Assembly: GCA_963753105.1 (NCBI GenBank)
Contig: CAVWBD010000008.1
Coordinates: 62,001-126,000 of the forward strand
Length of the DNA stretch: 64,000 nucleotides
Source of the DNA: SZUA-36 sp963753105
Lineage (GTDB): Bacteria > Pseudomonadota > Gammaproteobacteria > Xanthomonadales > SZUA-36
Reading direction: 5' to 3'
Each line of letters begins with the position of its first letter. The first letter of the stretch is position 1. Positions 1 to 10,079 of the stretch are shown here, in pieces. Position numbers and translations under genes: made by a program. The notes under the pieces were generated by a model, which was given only the letters and a program-made list of their open reading frames with translations, was not told the DNA's origin and searched no databases.

Positions 1-1245
1 TGGGTTACCGAGGCCGTACCGGCCTTCGCGGTCGGCCTGCTGATCATGGGTTACCTCGTGTTTGCCCTGGGCACACCGTTGATCATGGCCGATCCCTCTG
101 ACGTCCGCCCCTATCTGAATACCTGGTCGAGTCCGGTCATCTGGCTGATGCTGGGCGGGTTTTTCATTCCGGAAGGCCTGTCGAGAACGGGTCTGGACCT
201 GCAGTTGTTTGCCTTTGCCATCAAGCCTGCAGGAACGCGGCCCAGCCGCGTGCTGCTCGCCGTTATGTTCGTTAGCGCCGTGGCTTCCATGTTCATCTCC
301 AATACGTCGACCACTGTACTGATGATCGGTGCAGTCTTGCCCCTGGTGCGCCAGATGGGGCGCGACGAACCCTTCTCCAAAGCCCTGATGATCGCGATTC
401 CACTGGCGGCCTCGGTCGGTGGAATGGGCACCATCATCGGCAGCGCGCCAAACGCGATTGCAGCGGGTGTCGCAACCGCTTCGGGGTCCCCGATCAACTT
501 TATCGAGTGGATGATGCTGGGCGTTCCGTTATCCGCCCTCGTGCTGGTCCGTCATGGCCTGGTTTTTGCTGCTCAGGCGGTACCCGACGGGGCTTACGGA
601 TATCAAGCTCGACCTGGGTTCCCTGGACGAGCCGGAACTACCCGAAAAACGTGACCGGGTGCTCGTCGGCGTGATATCGGCAACCACGGTCCTGCTGTGG
701 ATGACCACGCCCTTGCATGAATATTGACCTGGTAGCCATTTCGCTGATCCCGATCGTTGGGTTGACCATGACGCAGGTCCTGGGCGCCGCCCACGTGCGT
801 CGTTTGCCGTGGGACACGCTGATGCTGGTGGCCGGTGGGTTATCACTGGGCTCTGCGGTCGTGGACTCGGGGCTGGCCGAGCGGTTTGCAGCGGAACTGG
901 GCTTCCTGACCAGATTGAAGCCTGGAATATCGCCGTATTTGCGGGCCTGGCGCTGATTACCGTCGCTCTGTCCAATGTTATGAGCAACACGGCGACCGTG
1001 TCCCTGGTATTGCCGGTGGCGGTTGCCCTGTTACCGGGCTGTGAGCTGGAGATGTGCCTGATCCTGGGCCTGTGCGGTTCCTGGCGCGTTGATGCTGCCC
1101 GTTTCAACGCCACCCAACGCGGTCGCCTACAGCACCGGGGAGATTGAAACCCGCGACCTGCGGCCCGGCGGCCTGTTCTATCGGTCTGCTTGGTCCAGCG
1201 CTGATCATTGCCTGGGTACTGTTCATGAGTTGGTTGATCCTGTAA
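1..1245 (+). pseudogene. DASS/SLC13-family anion:sodium symporter, 5'-partial and frameshifted
   Basis: The first codons read WVTEAVPAFAVGLLIMGY, matching the W-x-TEA-x-P helix of SLC13/CitT-type divalent anion symporters. Two SNT signature segments are visible, SNTSTTVLMIG near base 300 and SNTATVSLVLPV near base 980; these form the paired substrate and sodium sites in this family. The upstream part lies outside the window. The frame changes at about 575, 717, 900-945, 1070 and 1180. Rejoining the pieces gives a continuous, family-like protein ending ALIIAWVLFMSWLIL with a TAA at 1243-1245. Five frame changes in 1.2 kb mean it is either a pseudogene or a poorly polished stretch. The family transports sulfate, dicarboxylates or related anions; the substrate cannot be told here. 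Confidence 0.8.
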
Positions 1246-1499
1246 TCCATTCAGACCCGGCCATGCGGTTCTTTGTTGAAAATGCGGGCGCGGAGTGGGT
1301 GGTCGACCAGTACGAGATGGCGTATCCGTTCTAGGCACTGCCCGGACGCCTGGTCCTGTCAGCCGACCGTGGTTGCAATCCCGGGTTTATTTCCACCGGC
1401 AGGATATGCCGGCGAGTTATCCTGTTTAGCACTCAGTTTATCGACTGTGAGATGGCGCGCTGTTCGTTGTAGATTTATGCTCCCGTTGGACTTGCAAGG

Positions 1500-2733
1500 A
1501 GTCAGCATCAGTGAAATCCTGTTCAGGCGTTTTGCGGTGTCCCGGGCATCACTTGGCTACCGTTCGTGACTTTGATCATGCTACTGGTACTAGGTTTCCA
1601 GGCCACTGCCCAAGCCCAGTTTCTGCCCCGGTACGATGGTGTCCGTTTGTTTGTCTGGCTTACACCAACACGGGTGGTGAAGATGGGGTGTCGATTTATC
1701 ATTACCGGCGTGACGGGGTGATGGGGGCGGGTACCTGGTTTTTGACAGATCGCAGCCGTTATTCCGCCAATTACTACATCTACGATGAAAACGGCCGGAT
1801 GGTCAAAAAGTATCGTGAATTTTCCGATGGCTTGGTATCGACCCAGCGATTTGAACACGATGAGGCCGGACGCGTGACAAAAGAGTCCTTGAGCGCTCGG
1901 ACGACGTCGGTGGCTATGCCGATTTTATATGGGATGAATCCGGTCGCCTGTTGAGTGCAGATTGCCGGAAATTCCGGGGCTGGTTCAATGGTTTTATCCG
2001 CTACAAATACGAAAACGGTCGACTGAATTCCGCTAGCATCACCCGTGATGACAAGCCATTCGGTGTGATCCGCTATGTTTACGCCCGGACGGTCGCCTGC
2101 AAAGCGAGATCTGGGATCTGGCCGGCAAGTGGAGCCAGACTTTCAGCTACGAATACGAAGCGGTCCCGGTGCAGGTATTCAGCGCATCCAGGCCGCTGGT
2201 AATGATGAACCCGGCCTTTCACGTGGTCGGCCAGATAATTTCAATGCCCAGGGTGGTGGGCCTTCACATTACAGCTACGATGAAGCGGGACGCTTGCTGA
2301 AGAAAGTTTTCGAACGCGCAGATGGACTCAGGACTGAAACTAGTTTTGTTTTTGATGATATCGGCAACCTCGTGTCATCCCATCGTGTGTACCACGAGGC
2401 CGAACGGCAGATTTCCTGTACCAGTACGACGAGCCGGCGATTACTCGGCAAGACATTCAAGCAATCCACCGGTGAAGAGGGCTTCGAAAAGTACAGGCAT
2501 GACCGCCTGGGTCGTCTCGTGGGCGCCACCTACCGCAACATGGACTTCTGGCTGAACGGCGAGCTGACATTCAGCTAGGACGCTCGGGGATACCTCGCGT
2601 CAGGCCAATTCGTCGGGCAGGATGGTTTTAATGCAGAGCTGGAAATCGAAACCGACCAGCATGGCAATGTGCTGCGCATCCACTGGAAATTCAGCAATGG
2701 CATGACCCAGACTTACTCTTTTGAATATGGGTA
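1500..2733 (+). pseudogene. YD-repeat (Rhs/wall-associated type) protein, decayed
   Basis: Pieces in different frames carry YD-type repeats: YDENGRMVKKYREFSDGL, FEHDEAGRVTKES, YKYENGRLNSASI, SYDEAGRLLKKVFERADG and FDDIGNLVSS. The last piece reads DARGYLASGQFVGQDGF and ends TYSFEYG followed by TAG at 2731-2733. Such repeats build the beta-cage shell of Rhs/teneurin-like secreted or surface proteins. Frame changes occur near 1890, 2090 and probably 2200. In addition a TAG at 2576-2578 sits exactly where the tyrosine of a YD motif is expected. No toxin tip, RHS core motif or immunity gene is visible. The start is not clear, and no convincing signal peptide could be placed. I regard it as a remnant. 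Confidence 0.65.
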
Positions 2734-2766
2734 GTCATATTCGGTGCTGTCCGAAGGTATAAAGCT

Positions 2767-2864
2767 GGGGCCGGTATTGCTTACCGGGACCGTGAGCGAC
2801 AGGAGTCGTGACCGAGTCTCCAGGGATGTATTCACGACGTGTCCCGTTAAGCAATACCGGCCCC
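2767..2864. repeat. Palindromic dispersed repeat, copy 1 (CCGGGAC...GTCCCG ends)
   Basis: Bases 2767-2790 and 2841-2864 are inverted repeats of 24 bp with one mismatch, separated by a 50-bp loop. The arm begins GGGGCCGGTATTGCTTA and ends CCGGGAC. A 22-bp stretch, 2782-2803, recurs exactly on the other strand at 5469-5490. The element sits between the YD-repeat remnant and the POT transporter gene. Confidence 0.75.
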
Positions 2865-3013
2865 GGTTTCCCAAAAGAATCTAATTGAGCAGCAATGGGT
2901 AATATCCGTAAATTTTAAAAATTCACAAATTAATGGGTCTGACCTCTTATTGCCCTGCTGGTATTGCAATATACTTGGGCCTGCCTTCGACATAACAAGA
3001 AGCAGGAGTCAGC

Positions 3014-4460
3014 ATGACGGACAATAGCGAGTCTTCAGGCACTAATAATCCCGGCCCTGACGAAGCGGTCGCCATCCCAAATCCCTTCACCGAACTGGTA
3101 CTTCGTTCGTGAATTGAAAGATGCTCCCCGCGGGTTCTGGATTACCAATTACATGTACTGGCTCGATGGCGTCGCCTATTTTGGCATGCTGACGTTGCTG
3201 GCCATGTACTTTCACGACATCCTCGGCATGACGGATGACTCCGGCCATAAGATCGTTTCCGCCTACATGGCGCTGATCACCGGTTTCATGTTGATATTCG
3301 GTCCCATATCGGACAAGTTGGGTGTCCGTAAGTCGCTGATTATCTCAGCGATGCTTTACATTATCGGCCGTGCAGCCCTACCGCTGGCTCCCCACCTCCT
3401 GCCTGTGGATTCGAACACGCTTCTGATCGTTGTATTCGGTGGTTTGTTGCTTGCCGCGGCGGGTAATGGATTCATGCAACCGGCGTGTTACGCCGGTGTA
3501 CGCAAGTTCTCGGATGAGAAAACGGCCACCATGGGCTACGGGCTTCTTTATGCCGGTATGAACCTGGGTATCGTTTTCATCGGTTTTGCCTCTTCGAGGA
3601 TCAGGTCCGGTCTTCATATTGGTGAATTCATCAATATCGATGGCTTTGGAATCGAAGGCGTCATGTGGTTTTGTGTGCTGGTCAACGTGCTGATGCTGGC
3701 GATCATGTTCATCTTCTTTACACCGAAGGTCGAGCGCGAGGCTGAGGAGGCTGGATTTGACGAGGAAGCTGAAGCCGAAAAACCAGATGGCGAACGGAAA
3801 TCAGCAAACCTGCTTGCCGGCGCGCTAGGCTGGTTCAAGACCAGCCCGTTGTCGAACGCCAGGTTCATGTTCTTCATCTTTGCGCTGATGCCGGTTCAAC
3901 CCTGTTCGCCTACCAGTTCCTGGTCATGCCGCAGTACGTGACCCGGGCTTTCTCCGAGGTCGTGGCCAACAACATGGAGATGATCGTCAACGTGACCAAT
4001 CCGCTGATCATCGTGCTCGGTGTGCCGATCATCACCGCCATAACACGCAAGGTGCCCGTGTATAAAATGATGATCATCGGTTCCCTGGTCTCCGCGCTAC
4101 CGACCTTCTTCTTCCTGCTGGGCCCGAGCTTCTGGCTGCTGATGGCCTACCTGGTCCTGTTCTCGATCGGTGAGGCGCTGTGGCAGCCACGATTTTTGCA
4201 ATACGCCGCAGAACTGGCGCCCGAAGGTAAGACCGGCGCTTATATCGCTTTGCCAACCTGCCGTGGTTCATGATCAAGTTCATCGCTGGCTGGTATACCG
4301 GTCGCATGATGGATATCTACTGCCCGGCCGAGGGCCGCTGAATACCGAAACGATGTGGCTGATTTACGGACTGATCGCAATCACCAGCCCGATCATGCTG
4401 GTGCTGGCAAGCAAATGGGTGCGCAAGGGAATAGAACAAAAAGAGCTTGAGCCGGATTAG
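3014..4460 (+). pseudogene. POT/PTR2-type proton-dependent oligopeptide transporter (MFS), frameshifted
   Basis: The ATG at 3014 follows AGGAG at 3004-3008 and encodes a short polar N-terminus, then PFTEL. A frame change near 3095 joins it to WYFVRELKDAPRGFWITNY and a run of MFS helices (YFGMLTLLAMYFHDILGM, GPISDKLGVRKSLIISAML). A charged acidic loop (EREAEEAGFDEEAEAEKPDG) marks the middle of the protein. Further frame changes lie near 3890, 4250 and 4335; after them the last helices (TMWLIYGLIAITSPIMLVLA) and the tail KGIEQKELEPD follow. The rejoined length, about 480 residues, is normal for the POT family, which imports di- and tripeptides with protons. Specificity is inferred from overall family resemblance only. 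Confidence 0.75.
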
Positions 4461-4579
4461 AGAGGACCGGGCCCGGTACCCGGTTTTCCACCGGCGTGAT
4501 AAATGTTAACGTTTAACGGGGAAGGGGTATTGATACGTGCTGGTTTGACCAGCACAGCTTGGGCATAAAGAAGGAGAAT

Positions 4580-5128
4580 CATGTCTGAAGGATCATTTAA
4601 CGGGGAAACGACGCAGCCTGAACATCGTCGCGGTGGCGATCATCGTCTATTTTCTTACCGGTGTGGAATTTGGCCATGGTAACCTGGCCATGATCAGCTT
4701 CCAAGCAGTGGATTGGTAGGCGGCTGGCGGTTTGAATAGCATTTTTCTACTTCTGGTGGCGGTTTTACCTGTATGGGGAAGATATCTGGCGTCGCTGGAA
4801 ACTGGATTATCTGTATGGATTCATAAACAGGAAGTTCCGCAGCCTTTATTGGCGGCCCGAAGGCGTCAGCGAAAATGAACCCACGGTGTGGGTGCCTGCG
4901 CTGAACGGTGAGGGATTCAGGCGTTACCTGCGCTGGAATGAAGCATTCCTGGTAGGGATTAAGGCGGATGAAGGAAATATGCAGTTTGCGGATCATTCGA
5001 CCTTCAGCGATTCCATCAACCCGGAGATGCAGCGCTGGGACGTTGGCCCGGAAACGATTGTACCCCTCAAATGGCGGCAATACCTGTTCCCGGCAATCAA
5101 GGCCAACCTGGTGGCAATAGTCAAATAA
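4580..5128 (+). pseudogene. Hypothetical membrane protein, frameshifted
   Basis: An ATG at 4580 lies behind the purine-rich AAGGAGAATC. Rejoined frames read a hydrophobic helix VAIIVYFLTGVEFGHG, then FFYFWWRFYLYGEDIWRRWK and a soluble part containing SENEPTVWVPALNGEGFRRY, ending VGPETIVPLKWRQYLFPAIK and a TAA at 5126-5128. At least two frame changes (about 4620 and 4735) are needed. Tryptophan- and tyrosine-rich segments and a single clear hydrophobic region suggest an inner-membrane protein. No family was recognised and no function is proposed. Confidence 0.45.
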
Positions 5129-5330
5129 AAGCGGCACTGAATGGGCCTTACCAAATTTCCTGGCATGTGTCGGTTGATCCTGGGGATTTCAGCCTTGATG
5201 GTGATCATCATTAAGAAAAGCGACGAATCTGCGTCTTCTAAGAAATGCCGGCAATATTGCAGGCATTTTCACAAATGAGGGATACGGTTAATTCACTGTC
5301 TTGATCTTATGGGGCGGAGTAATGCTTTCG

Positions 5331-5489
5331 ACCGGGACACGTCGAGCGACAGGACGCGCAGAGACCCGGAGCTCCCCGGCATTGCTCCGACAATTGCTCC
5401 TGCATTGTTCTACTTCGCACGTCCTTGGGCTGGGACCACGACGTGCCAGGATGAGAGGTCGACACATCCCTGTCGCTCACGGTCCCGGT
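5331..5489. repeat. Palindromic dispersed repeat, copy 2
   Basis: The left arm 5331-5354 (ACCGGGACACGTCGAGCGAC...) and right arm 5467-5489 are imperfect inverted repeats of about 23 bp around a 110-bp loop. The right arm contains, in inverse orientation, the 22-bp sequence found at 2782-2803. The element fills most of the gap between the hypothetical membrane protein and the convergent MFS gene. Confidence 0.65.
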
Positions 5490-5579
5490 AGAAAACATTT
5501 AAGCACAGCTTATGAGGCCATCACGACCTGTAATAATTTAAGCATAACGACCCTTCAAATTTACTTCACCACCTTGCGG

Positions 5580-6742
5580 CTAAACACTTGATTTCGTTGC
5601 CCGTCCGGGTTGACAGGGCACCAGGCGTGACAACAGCAACGAAATCACCGCCATGGCGGTTCCGGCCAGAAACACCAGTGAGGGTGAATACAGCCAGACG
5701 ATACCGAAAGCTGGCAGGGATCACTACCGCTGCGATGTGGTTGACGGTAAATGCCACACCCGAGGTCGAGGCGATATCCGCCGGGTCGGCGATTTTCTGG
5801 AAATAGCTCTTGATGGCGATGGCCATTGCAAACAGCATGTGGTCGAGGATATAGAGCAGGGCAGCTACCCAGGCGGTTTGTACGAAGGCATAGGCCGTGA
5901 AGATGATGATCAGACCGATATACTCAATGGTCAGCATCCTGCGTTCACCAAAACGGCGATATAAATTTGCCGATCTTGGGCGCCACCGAAGCGTTGACCA
6001 CGTGATTGATCATGAATAACAGGGCAATATTGGCCGCTGAAAATCCGAATTTCTGAACCATCAGGAAACCGGCAAAAACCACGAAAATCTGCCGTCGTGC
6101 TCCACTCATGAAGGTCAGCGCGTAAAACAACCAGTAGCGCTTACGCATTAACAACTGCTTTTTCTGTGGCACTTTCTGCTGGAATTGCGGGAACCACGAC
6201 CAGGCGAAAACGGCCAGGGCCACAGCAGTCACGCCTGCCACCAGGTAAAGCCAGCGGTAGTCTATTTCAAGGAACCGGATGCTTAACCAGATGCCGCTGA
6301 ATGCGATCAGGGCGGCGATGGATGACACAGACGAAAGACGCCCCATTACCACGGGCGCGTTTTCGGTGTCGATCCACTGCAACGTCAGTGATTGCTGCAG
6401 GGTATAGAAGTAATGAAAACCGGTCGACATCAACACGGTGGTGAAATAAAAACCGTACTCGGTTGGCAGGAACCCCGTCAGCACCACACCCGTGCCCAGC
6501 AAGCCCACCGACAGCAAGGCAAAACGCTGTTCACGTATGATCAGTAATACAAAAACGACGGTAAAAGCCAGGAAGCCGGGTATCTCCCTGAGGCTTTGCA
6601 ATATACCGATCTCACGCCCGCCAAAGGCCACCTGTTCGATAGCGAAATTATTCAGTAACACCTGCCAGACAGAAAATGCCAGCGTGGCGGCCACCGCCAT
6701 CAGGGCAAGCAGGTATTCGGGGTTGTTGCGCTTGTTAGGCAT
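5580..6742 (-). pseudogene. MFS transporter, two frame changes
   Basis: From MPNKRNNPEYLLALMAVAATLAFSVWQVLLNNFAIE the protein shows the regularly spaced hydrophobic segments of a 12-helix major facilitator, including a helix-loop-helix with REQRF and the central charged loop QFQQKVPQKKQLLMRKRYW. A frame change near 5940 joins GKFI to RMLTIEYIGLIIIFTAYAF. A second near 5720 restores a C-terminus FGIVWLYSPSLVFLAGTAM ending at a TAG on 5580-5582. The rejoined protein is about 387 residues, normal for the superfamily. The substrate cannot be predicted. It is convergent with the preceding genes and divergent from the secreted-protein gene at 6904. Confidence 0.7.
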
Positions 6743-6903
6743 GGCTGGCCCAAGAGTAATGTTGAATGGGCCTTCACCCGTTATGTCAGGGGTTGCAGTT
6801 TACCAGTTGGGCGGGGTGCGGTCAGGAAAAAGGCCATCTAAATGTGGGGCCACAGGAACCTAAGCGATTATAATCATGACAGGTGCCCACGAGGTGGAAA
6901 TCA

Positions 6904-8375
6904 TTGAAAAACTGTAGTCTTATCCTGTTTTTCCTTGCGTTCATGTCGCCCGTTGCCGGAGCCGCGGTTTCCACGGAATCAGGTGACCTGCAAAGCTTCT
7001 TGAACGCAATCACATTCGGAGCCCAGGATGACGGCCAGTTCAAAATTCCCACACCCGCCCAACTGGCTGAATTCAGCAATGTAGTCCACCTGGTTCTGCA
7101 GGCAGATTATGAAAAGGCAAATGCCCGGGCGCATGACCTCGATTATGAATTAGTCGCCTACACCGACACGGTTTCCGGGAACCTGTATTACGTGCTGAGG
7201 GAGACAAACCTCATCCCGTCACCGCTGGCTAACGGGGGTGGTACGTATATTTTCCGGCCGGATGCGACCTACAACGTGGCTATTCATGCACCGCACCCGG
7301 GGGCAGACACCGATACCAACGAGGAGGGGATTTCACTATTTCTGGCCAGTGACACACGCTATTTCATGATGGCGGGTGCGCATCGCAGAAGTCATCCCGA
7401 TCCCAGCACATGCCAGAACTTTTCCGACTACCGGCCCAGTGATGCCGTGCATAACAAGGAGCATTATTTTTACGTTGCACATAAGGCCATGGAAGATTTT
7501 GACCCGACGATCCACTATGTCGAGTTGCACGGTTATTCGGGAGCTTCGTTCGATATCGTGATTTCGCAATGCGCCACCGGCGGTAACCCGGCGGTGGCCA
7601 ACATGAGTGAGACGCTTGCAGATGAAACCGCGGATGAGTACACGCTGATGCACGTTTTGGAAGATGTTCTGCAGGATAGTGGTGAAATAGTTCCGTGTAT
7701 TTACAGTCCCATTCTGGATACGGGGCCGGATGACAAGTACACACAATACCTGGGTGGTGGCACAAATACGCTGGCCCGTTATACCAATGGCTCAGCATCC
7801 GTGTGTGACGAGGGAGCCATCGTGGAAAACAACACGCATCGTTACCTGCACCTGGAACAAAGTTGGGACATACGCACAAATACGGTCACGCGTGAATTGA
7901 TGATCGGCTATATCAGCGAGGCGATCCGATCTTATTTTGAAGACAGACCATTCGAGATCAACGCCGGTCTGAATGATCACTGGTATTACCCGGTGACCGA
8001 CGGGCAGGGTGTTTACATTACCGTTTTCCCCGACCTGGGCAAGGTGAACCTGACCTGGTTTACCTACGACACGGAGTTGCCCCCGCAGGACGCGGTTGCC
8101 AACCTGGGCGATCCCGGTCACCGCTGGTTCAATGCACTGGGACCCTATTCCGGTAACCAGGCGGCGATGACCATCAAGGTGGCTTCCGGTGGAATATTTG
8201 ATACGGAAACTGAGGTCACCAGGGTGGTGGACGGTACCATCATCCTGACTTTCGATAGCTGCGAAAGCGGCACGATCGAATACGATATCCCGTCCATGGA
8301 CAGAGTGGCATCGTCCCGATCCAGCGTATCGTCGGTGACAATATTGCGCTGTGCGAGGCACTCAGCCACCAGTGA
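6904..8375 (+). CDS. Secreted protein: possible zinc-hydrolase-like N-terminus plus C-terminal G-x-W beta domain
   Basis: I prefer the TTG at 6904, which follows GAGGTGG and gives a clean signal peptide (KNCSLILFFLAFMSPVAGA); a GTG at 6883 is in frame upstream. A TATAAT at 6869-6874 may be the -10 box. The mature N-terminal two thirds contains HAPHPGADTDTNEEG, MMAGAHRRSH and VELHGYSGASFD, an arrangement of His/Glu/Asp that faintly recalls zinc amidohydrolases of the N-formylglutamate or M14 type; this is only a suggestion. The last about 110 residues (LNDHWYYPVTDGQGVYITVFP...) form a domain also found in the protein at 31882. A frame change near 8300 replaces the last residues; rejoined, it ends RIVGDNIALCEALSHQ at 8375. 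Confidence 0.7.
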
Positions 8376-8429
8376 GTCGACGAAACAGACCTGCCAGGTA
8401 TAGCGGTAACGCTTGGCGTGATGTTTCAG

Positions 8430-8445
8430 TGTATAATATTTGTAT
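8430..8445 (+). promoter_or_regulatory. Putative MerR/CarH-type operator 1 with -10 box
   Basis: TGTAT at 8430-8434 is repeated at 8441-8445, exactly 11 bp apart. The first copy overlaps a perfect -10 hexamer, TATAAT at 8432-8437, 53 bp ahead of the MerR GTG start. The same spacing is found at four other places in the 8.4-19.8 kb cluster. Confidence 0.65.
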
Positions 8446-8489
8446 CAAAAATACGGGTTATCGAGCAGACCTGTAAACTGGAGGTATTA

Positions 8490-9410
8490 GTGGAAGATCA
8501 ACAGCAATCAGCCAAAGAACAATCCGGCGCACGATATCCGATCCGTACGGTGTCTCTGATGACCGGTGTTAACGTCATTACTTTGAGAGCCTGGGAAAAA
8601 AGGTATGGCTTGATCGTCCCCGAACGCAAGGAAAGCGGCCATCGTTTATACACCCAGGAACACATTGACCAGATCAACAAGGTGGTCGGGCTCCTGGATC
8701 GGGGTATGCGTATTGGCCAGGTCAAGGCTTACCTGGAATCGAGGGGCGAGGAAGCTGACGACCAGGCAGGCCAGCAGGACATATGGCATCGATTCCTGGA
8801 TGGGATGCTTGCGGGGGTGATACGTTTTGATGAGGAAGCCCTGGACATCGTTTACAGCGAAGCGCTCACTTACTACGACATCAGCACGGTGACGCGAAAG
8901 CTGTTGAAGCCCTTGTTGATCGAACTCGGCCAGAGGTGGGAGACGGGCTATGGCACGGTCGCAGAAGAACATTTTTTTGCGTTTTATATGCGTAACAAGC
9001 TGGGAGCCAGGTTTCATCACAGGAGCAGGAATCCATCGAGCAAGAAGGTCTTGATGGCCTGTTTTCCGGGTGAAAGGCATGAGACGGGACTCTTATTGCT
9101 CGCCTTGGCCTTGAATGAGTCCGGTTTTCACCCGGTTGTGCTGGGTGCGGATATGCCGTTGGAAGGTATTGCCCAGGTGGTGGATAAAATTGGCTGTAGA
9201 GCGGTTCTGCTCTCAGGTGTGGTTGAACCGGACAAAACGGTGCTGGAGACTCACTTGCCACGATTGGTTTCTGCAGTTGAAGTTCCGGTATTTGCAGGTG
9301 GTCCGGTGTCTGTCAATTGCATTGATGAAATCATGCGCTCAGGGGCGATTGTGCTCGGTACTGATATCGACATCGGCAGGAAAAGTCTGGAGGCAGCGCT
9401 GTCAGAGTGA
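8490..9410 (+). CDS. CarH/LitR-like MerR regulator with cobalamin-binding domain (paralog 1)
   Basis: A GTG at 8490 preceded by GGAG at 8480-8483 is the likely start, giving 306 residues. Residues 16-80 form a MerR winged helix (YPIRTVSLMTGVNVITLRAW, then HRLYTQEHIDQI). Residues 150-161 contain the W-x9-EH motif of the B12-binding helical bundle, and residues 195-200 (ERHETG) match the [DE]-x-H-x-x-G cobalamin motif of the Rossmann domain. In CarH-type proteins adenosylcobalamin stabilises a tetramer that represses in the dark, and light breaks the Co-C bond and releases the DNA. By analogy this is a light- and B12-dependent repressor of its own promoter and of nearby genes. It is about half identical by eye to the regulator at 18635-19564. 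Confidence 0.88.
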   Translation: MEDQQQSAKEQSGARYPIRTVSLMTGVNVITLRAWEKRYGLIVPERKESGHRLYTQEHIDQINKVVGLLDRGMRIGQVKAYLESRGEEADDQAGQQDIWHRFLDGMLAGVIRFDEEALDIVYSEALTYYDISTVTRKLLKPLLIELGQRWETGYGTVAEEHFFAFYMRNKLGARFHHRSRNPSSKKVLMACFPGERHETGLLLLALALNESGFHPVVLGADMPLEGIAQVVDKIGCRAVLLSGVVEPDKTVLETHLPRLVSAVEVPVFAGGPVSVNCIDEIMRSGAIVLGTDIDIGRKSLEAALSE

Positions 9411-9455
9411 TCCGGTTGTTCTGACGGATCGCCCATGCCCCTGCAGCCACCCCCT

Positions 9456-10076
9456 TCAGGGGGCAATCGGTATCAATATTTCATTCCGGCGCATGAACCA
9501 CGGTGTAAACGGCGCATTGTAGCGGGCCCAGACGGGTTCCCCGGTGGCCGCCAGATTTTCTGATTCCATCCATTCCAATAATTCGGATAATTGCTTGTTG
9601 TAGGCTTTTACGCTCCAGGTGCCTGAATAGCGAATTGCCGCGGCACGGTGAGCCGGGATTTCCCTGAGTGCCACGGTGGGGTCGGCCGGTAACGGGATGG
9701 TATCCATCGTGAATGACGCCGGCATCATGAAGCTGACAGCCCAGCCCTGATCTGATTTGCGCTGCCCGACCGGTGAAGTCATCGCAATTTTTTGCGACGC
9801 GGGCGTTTGCGAGACCGGGGCGGTCATGGCGATCTCGTCACGGCCGGTGTTGTCCCCTGATATGTAGTTAAACAGTGTTCTGAATGCCTTGCCCGAGGCA
9901 GCTTCGAAATCGCCATTGACGATCACCTCCGCAACGATAGAGGGTTCGTATTCCCTGACCTCGAGCTGCTCCTGCTTTCTTTCAACGGTGTACTTGGCTT
10001 CTTCGACAGCCATCACATCACCTGCGGCCGATGTGAGCAGGGGCATAAGTAGCATGATGATTCCGGCATTTTTCAT
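9456..10076 (-). CDS. SOUL-family heme-binding protein, exported
   Basis: The 206-residue protein starts with a signal peptide (MKNAGIIMLLMPLLTSAAG) and continues with the SOUL/HBP core: YTVERKQEQLEVREYEP, AFRTLFNYISGDN, IAMTAPVSQ, IAMTSPVGQ, and YSGTWSVKAYNKQLSELLEW near the C-terminus. SOUL proteins bind heme or other tetrapyrroles; the bacterial periplasmic members have no settled function. It lies 3 bp after the stop of the glutathione-peroxidase-like gene and is almost certainly cotranscribed with it from the repeat-rich promoter near 10670. Tetrapyrrole binding fits a regulon that answers light or photo-oxidative stress. A CCCCC-TTCA-GGGGG hairpin (9450-9463) overlaps its stop codon. 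Confidence 0.85.
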   Translation of the reverse strand: MKNAGIIMLLMPLLTSAAGDVMAVEEAKYTVERKQEQLEVREYEPSIVAEVIVNGDFEAASGKAFRTLFNYISGDNTGRDEIAMTAPVSQTPASQKIAMTSPVGQRKSDQGWAVSFMMPASFTMDTIPLPADPTVALREIPAHRAAAIRYSGTWSVKAYNKQLSELLEWMESENLAATGEPVWARYNAPFTPWFMRRNEILIPIAP

Positions 10077-10079
10077 TCG

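Noticed and set aside
529..1338. Long minus-strand open frame opposite the DASS transporter
   Set aside because: Its arginine/proline/serine-rich translation has no domain features and mirrors the transporter codons.
1500..2733. Active Rhs toxin with immunity gene
   Set aside because: No toxin tip, no RHS core signature and no immunity-like ORF follow; the gene is broken by frame changes and a stop.
8418..8489. Upstream in-frame ATG of MerR paralog 1
   Set aside because: It would place the start ahead of the TATAAT at 8432-8437, and it has no ribosome binding site; the GTG at 8490 with GGAG is better.
9450..9463. Strong terminator between MerR paralog 1 and SOUL
   Set aside because: CCCCC-TTCA-GGGGG is a real short stem, but neither strand has a U-tract and it overlaps the SOUL stop codon, so a terminator call is not supported.
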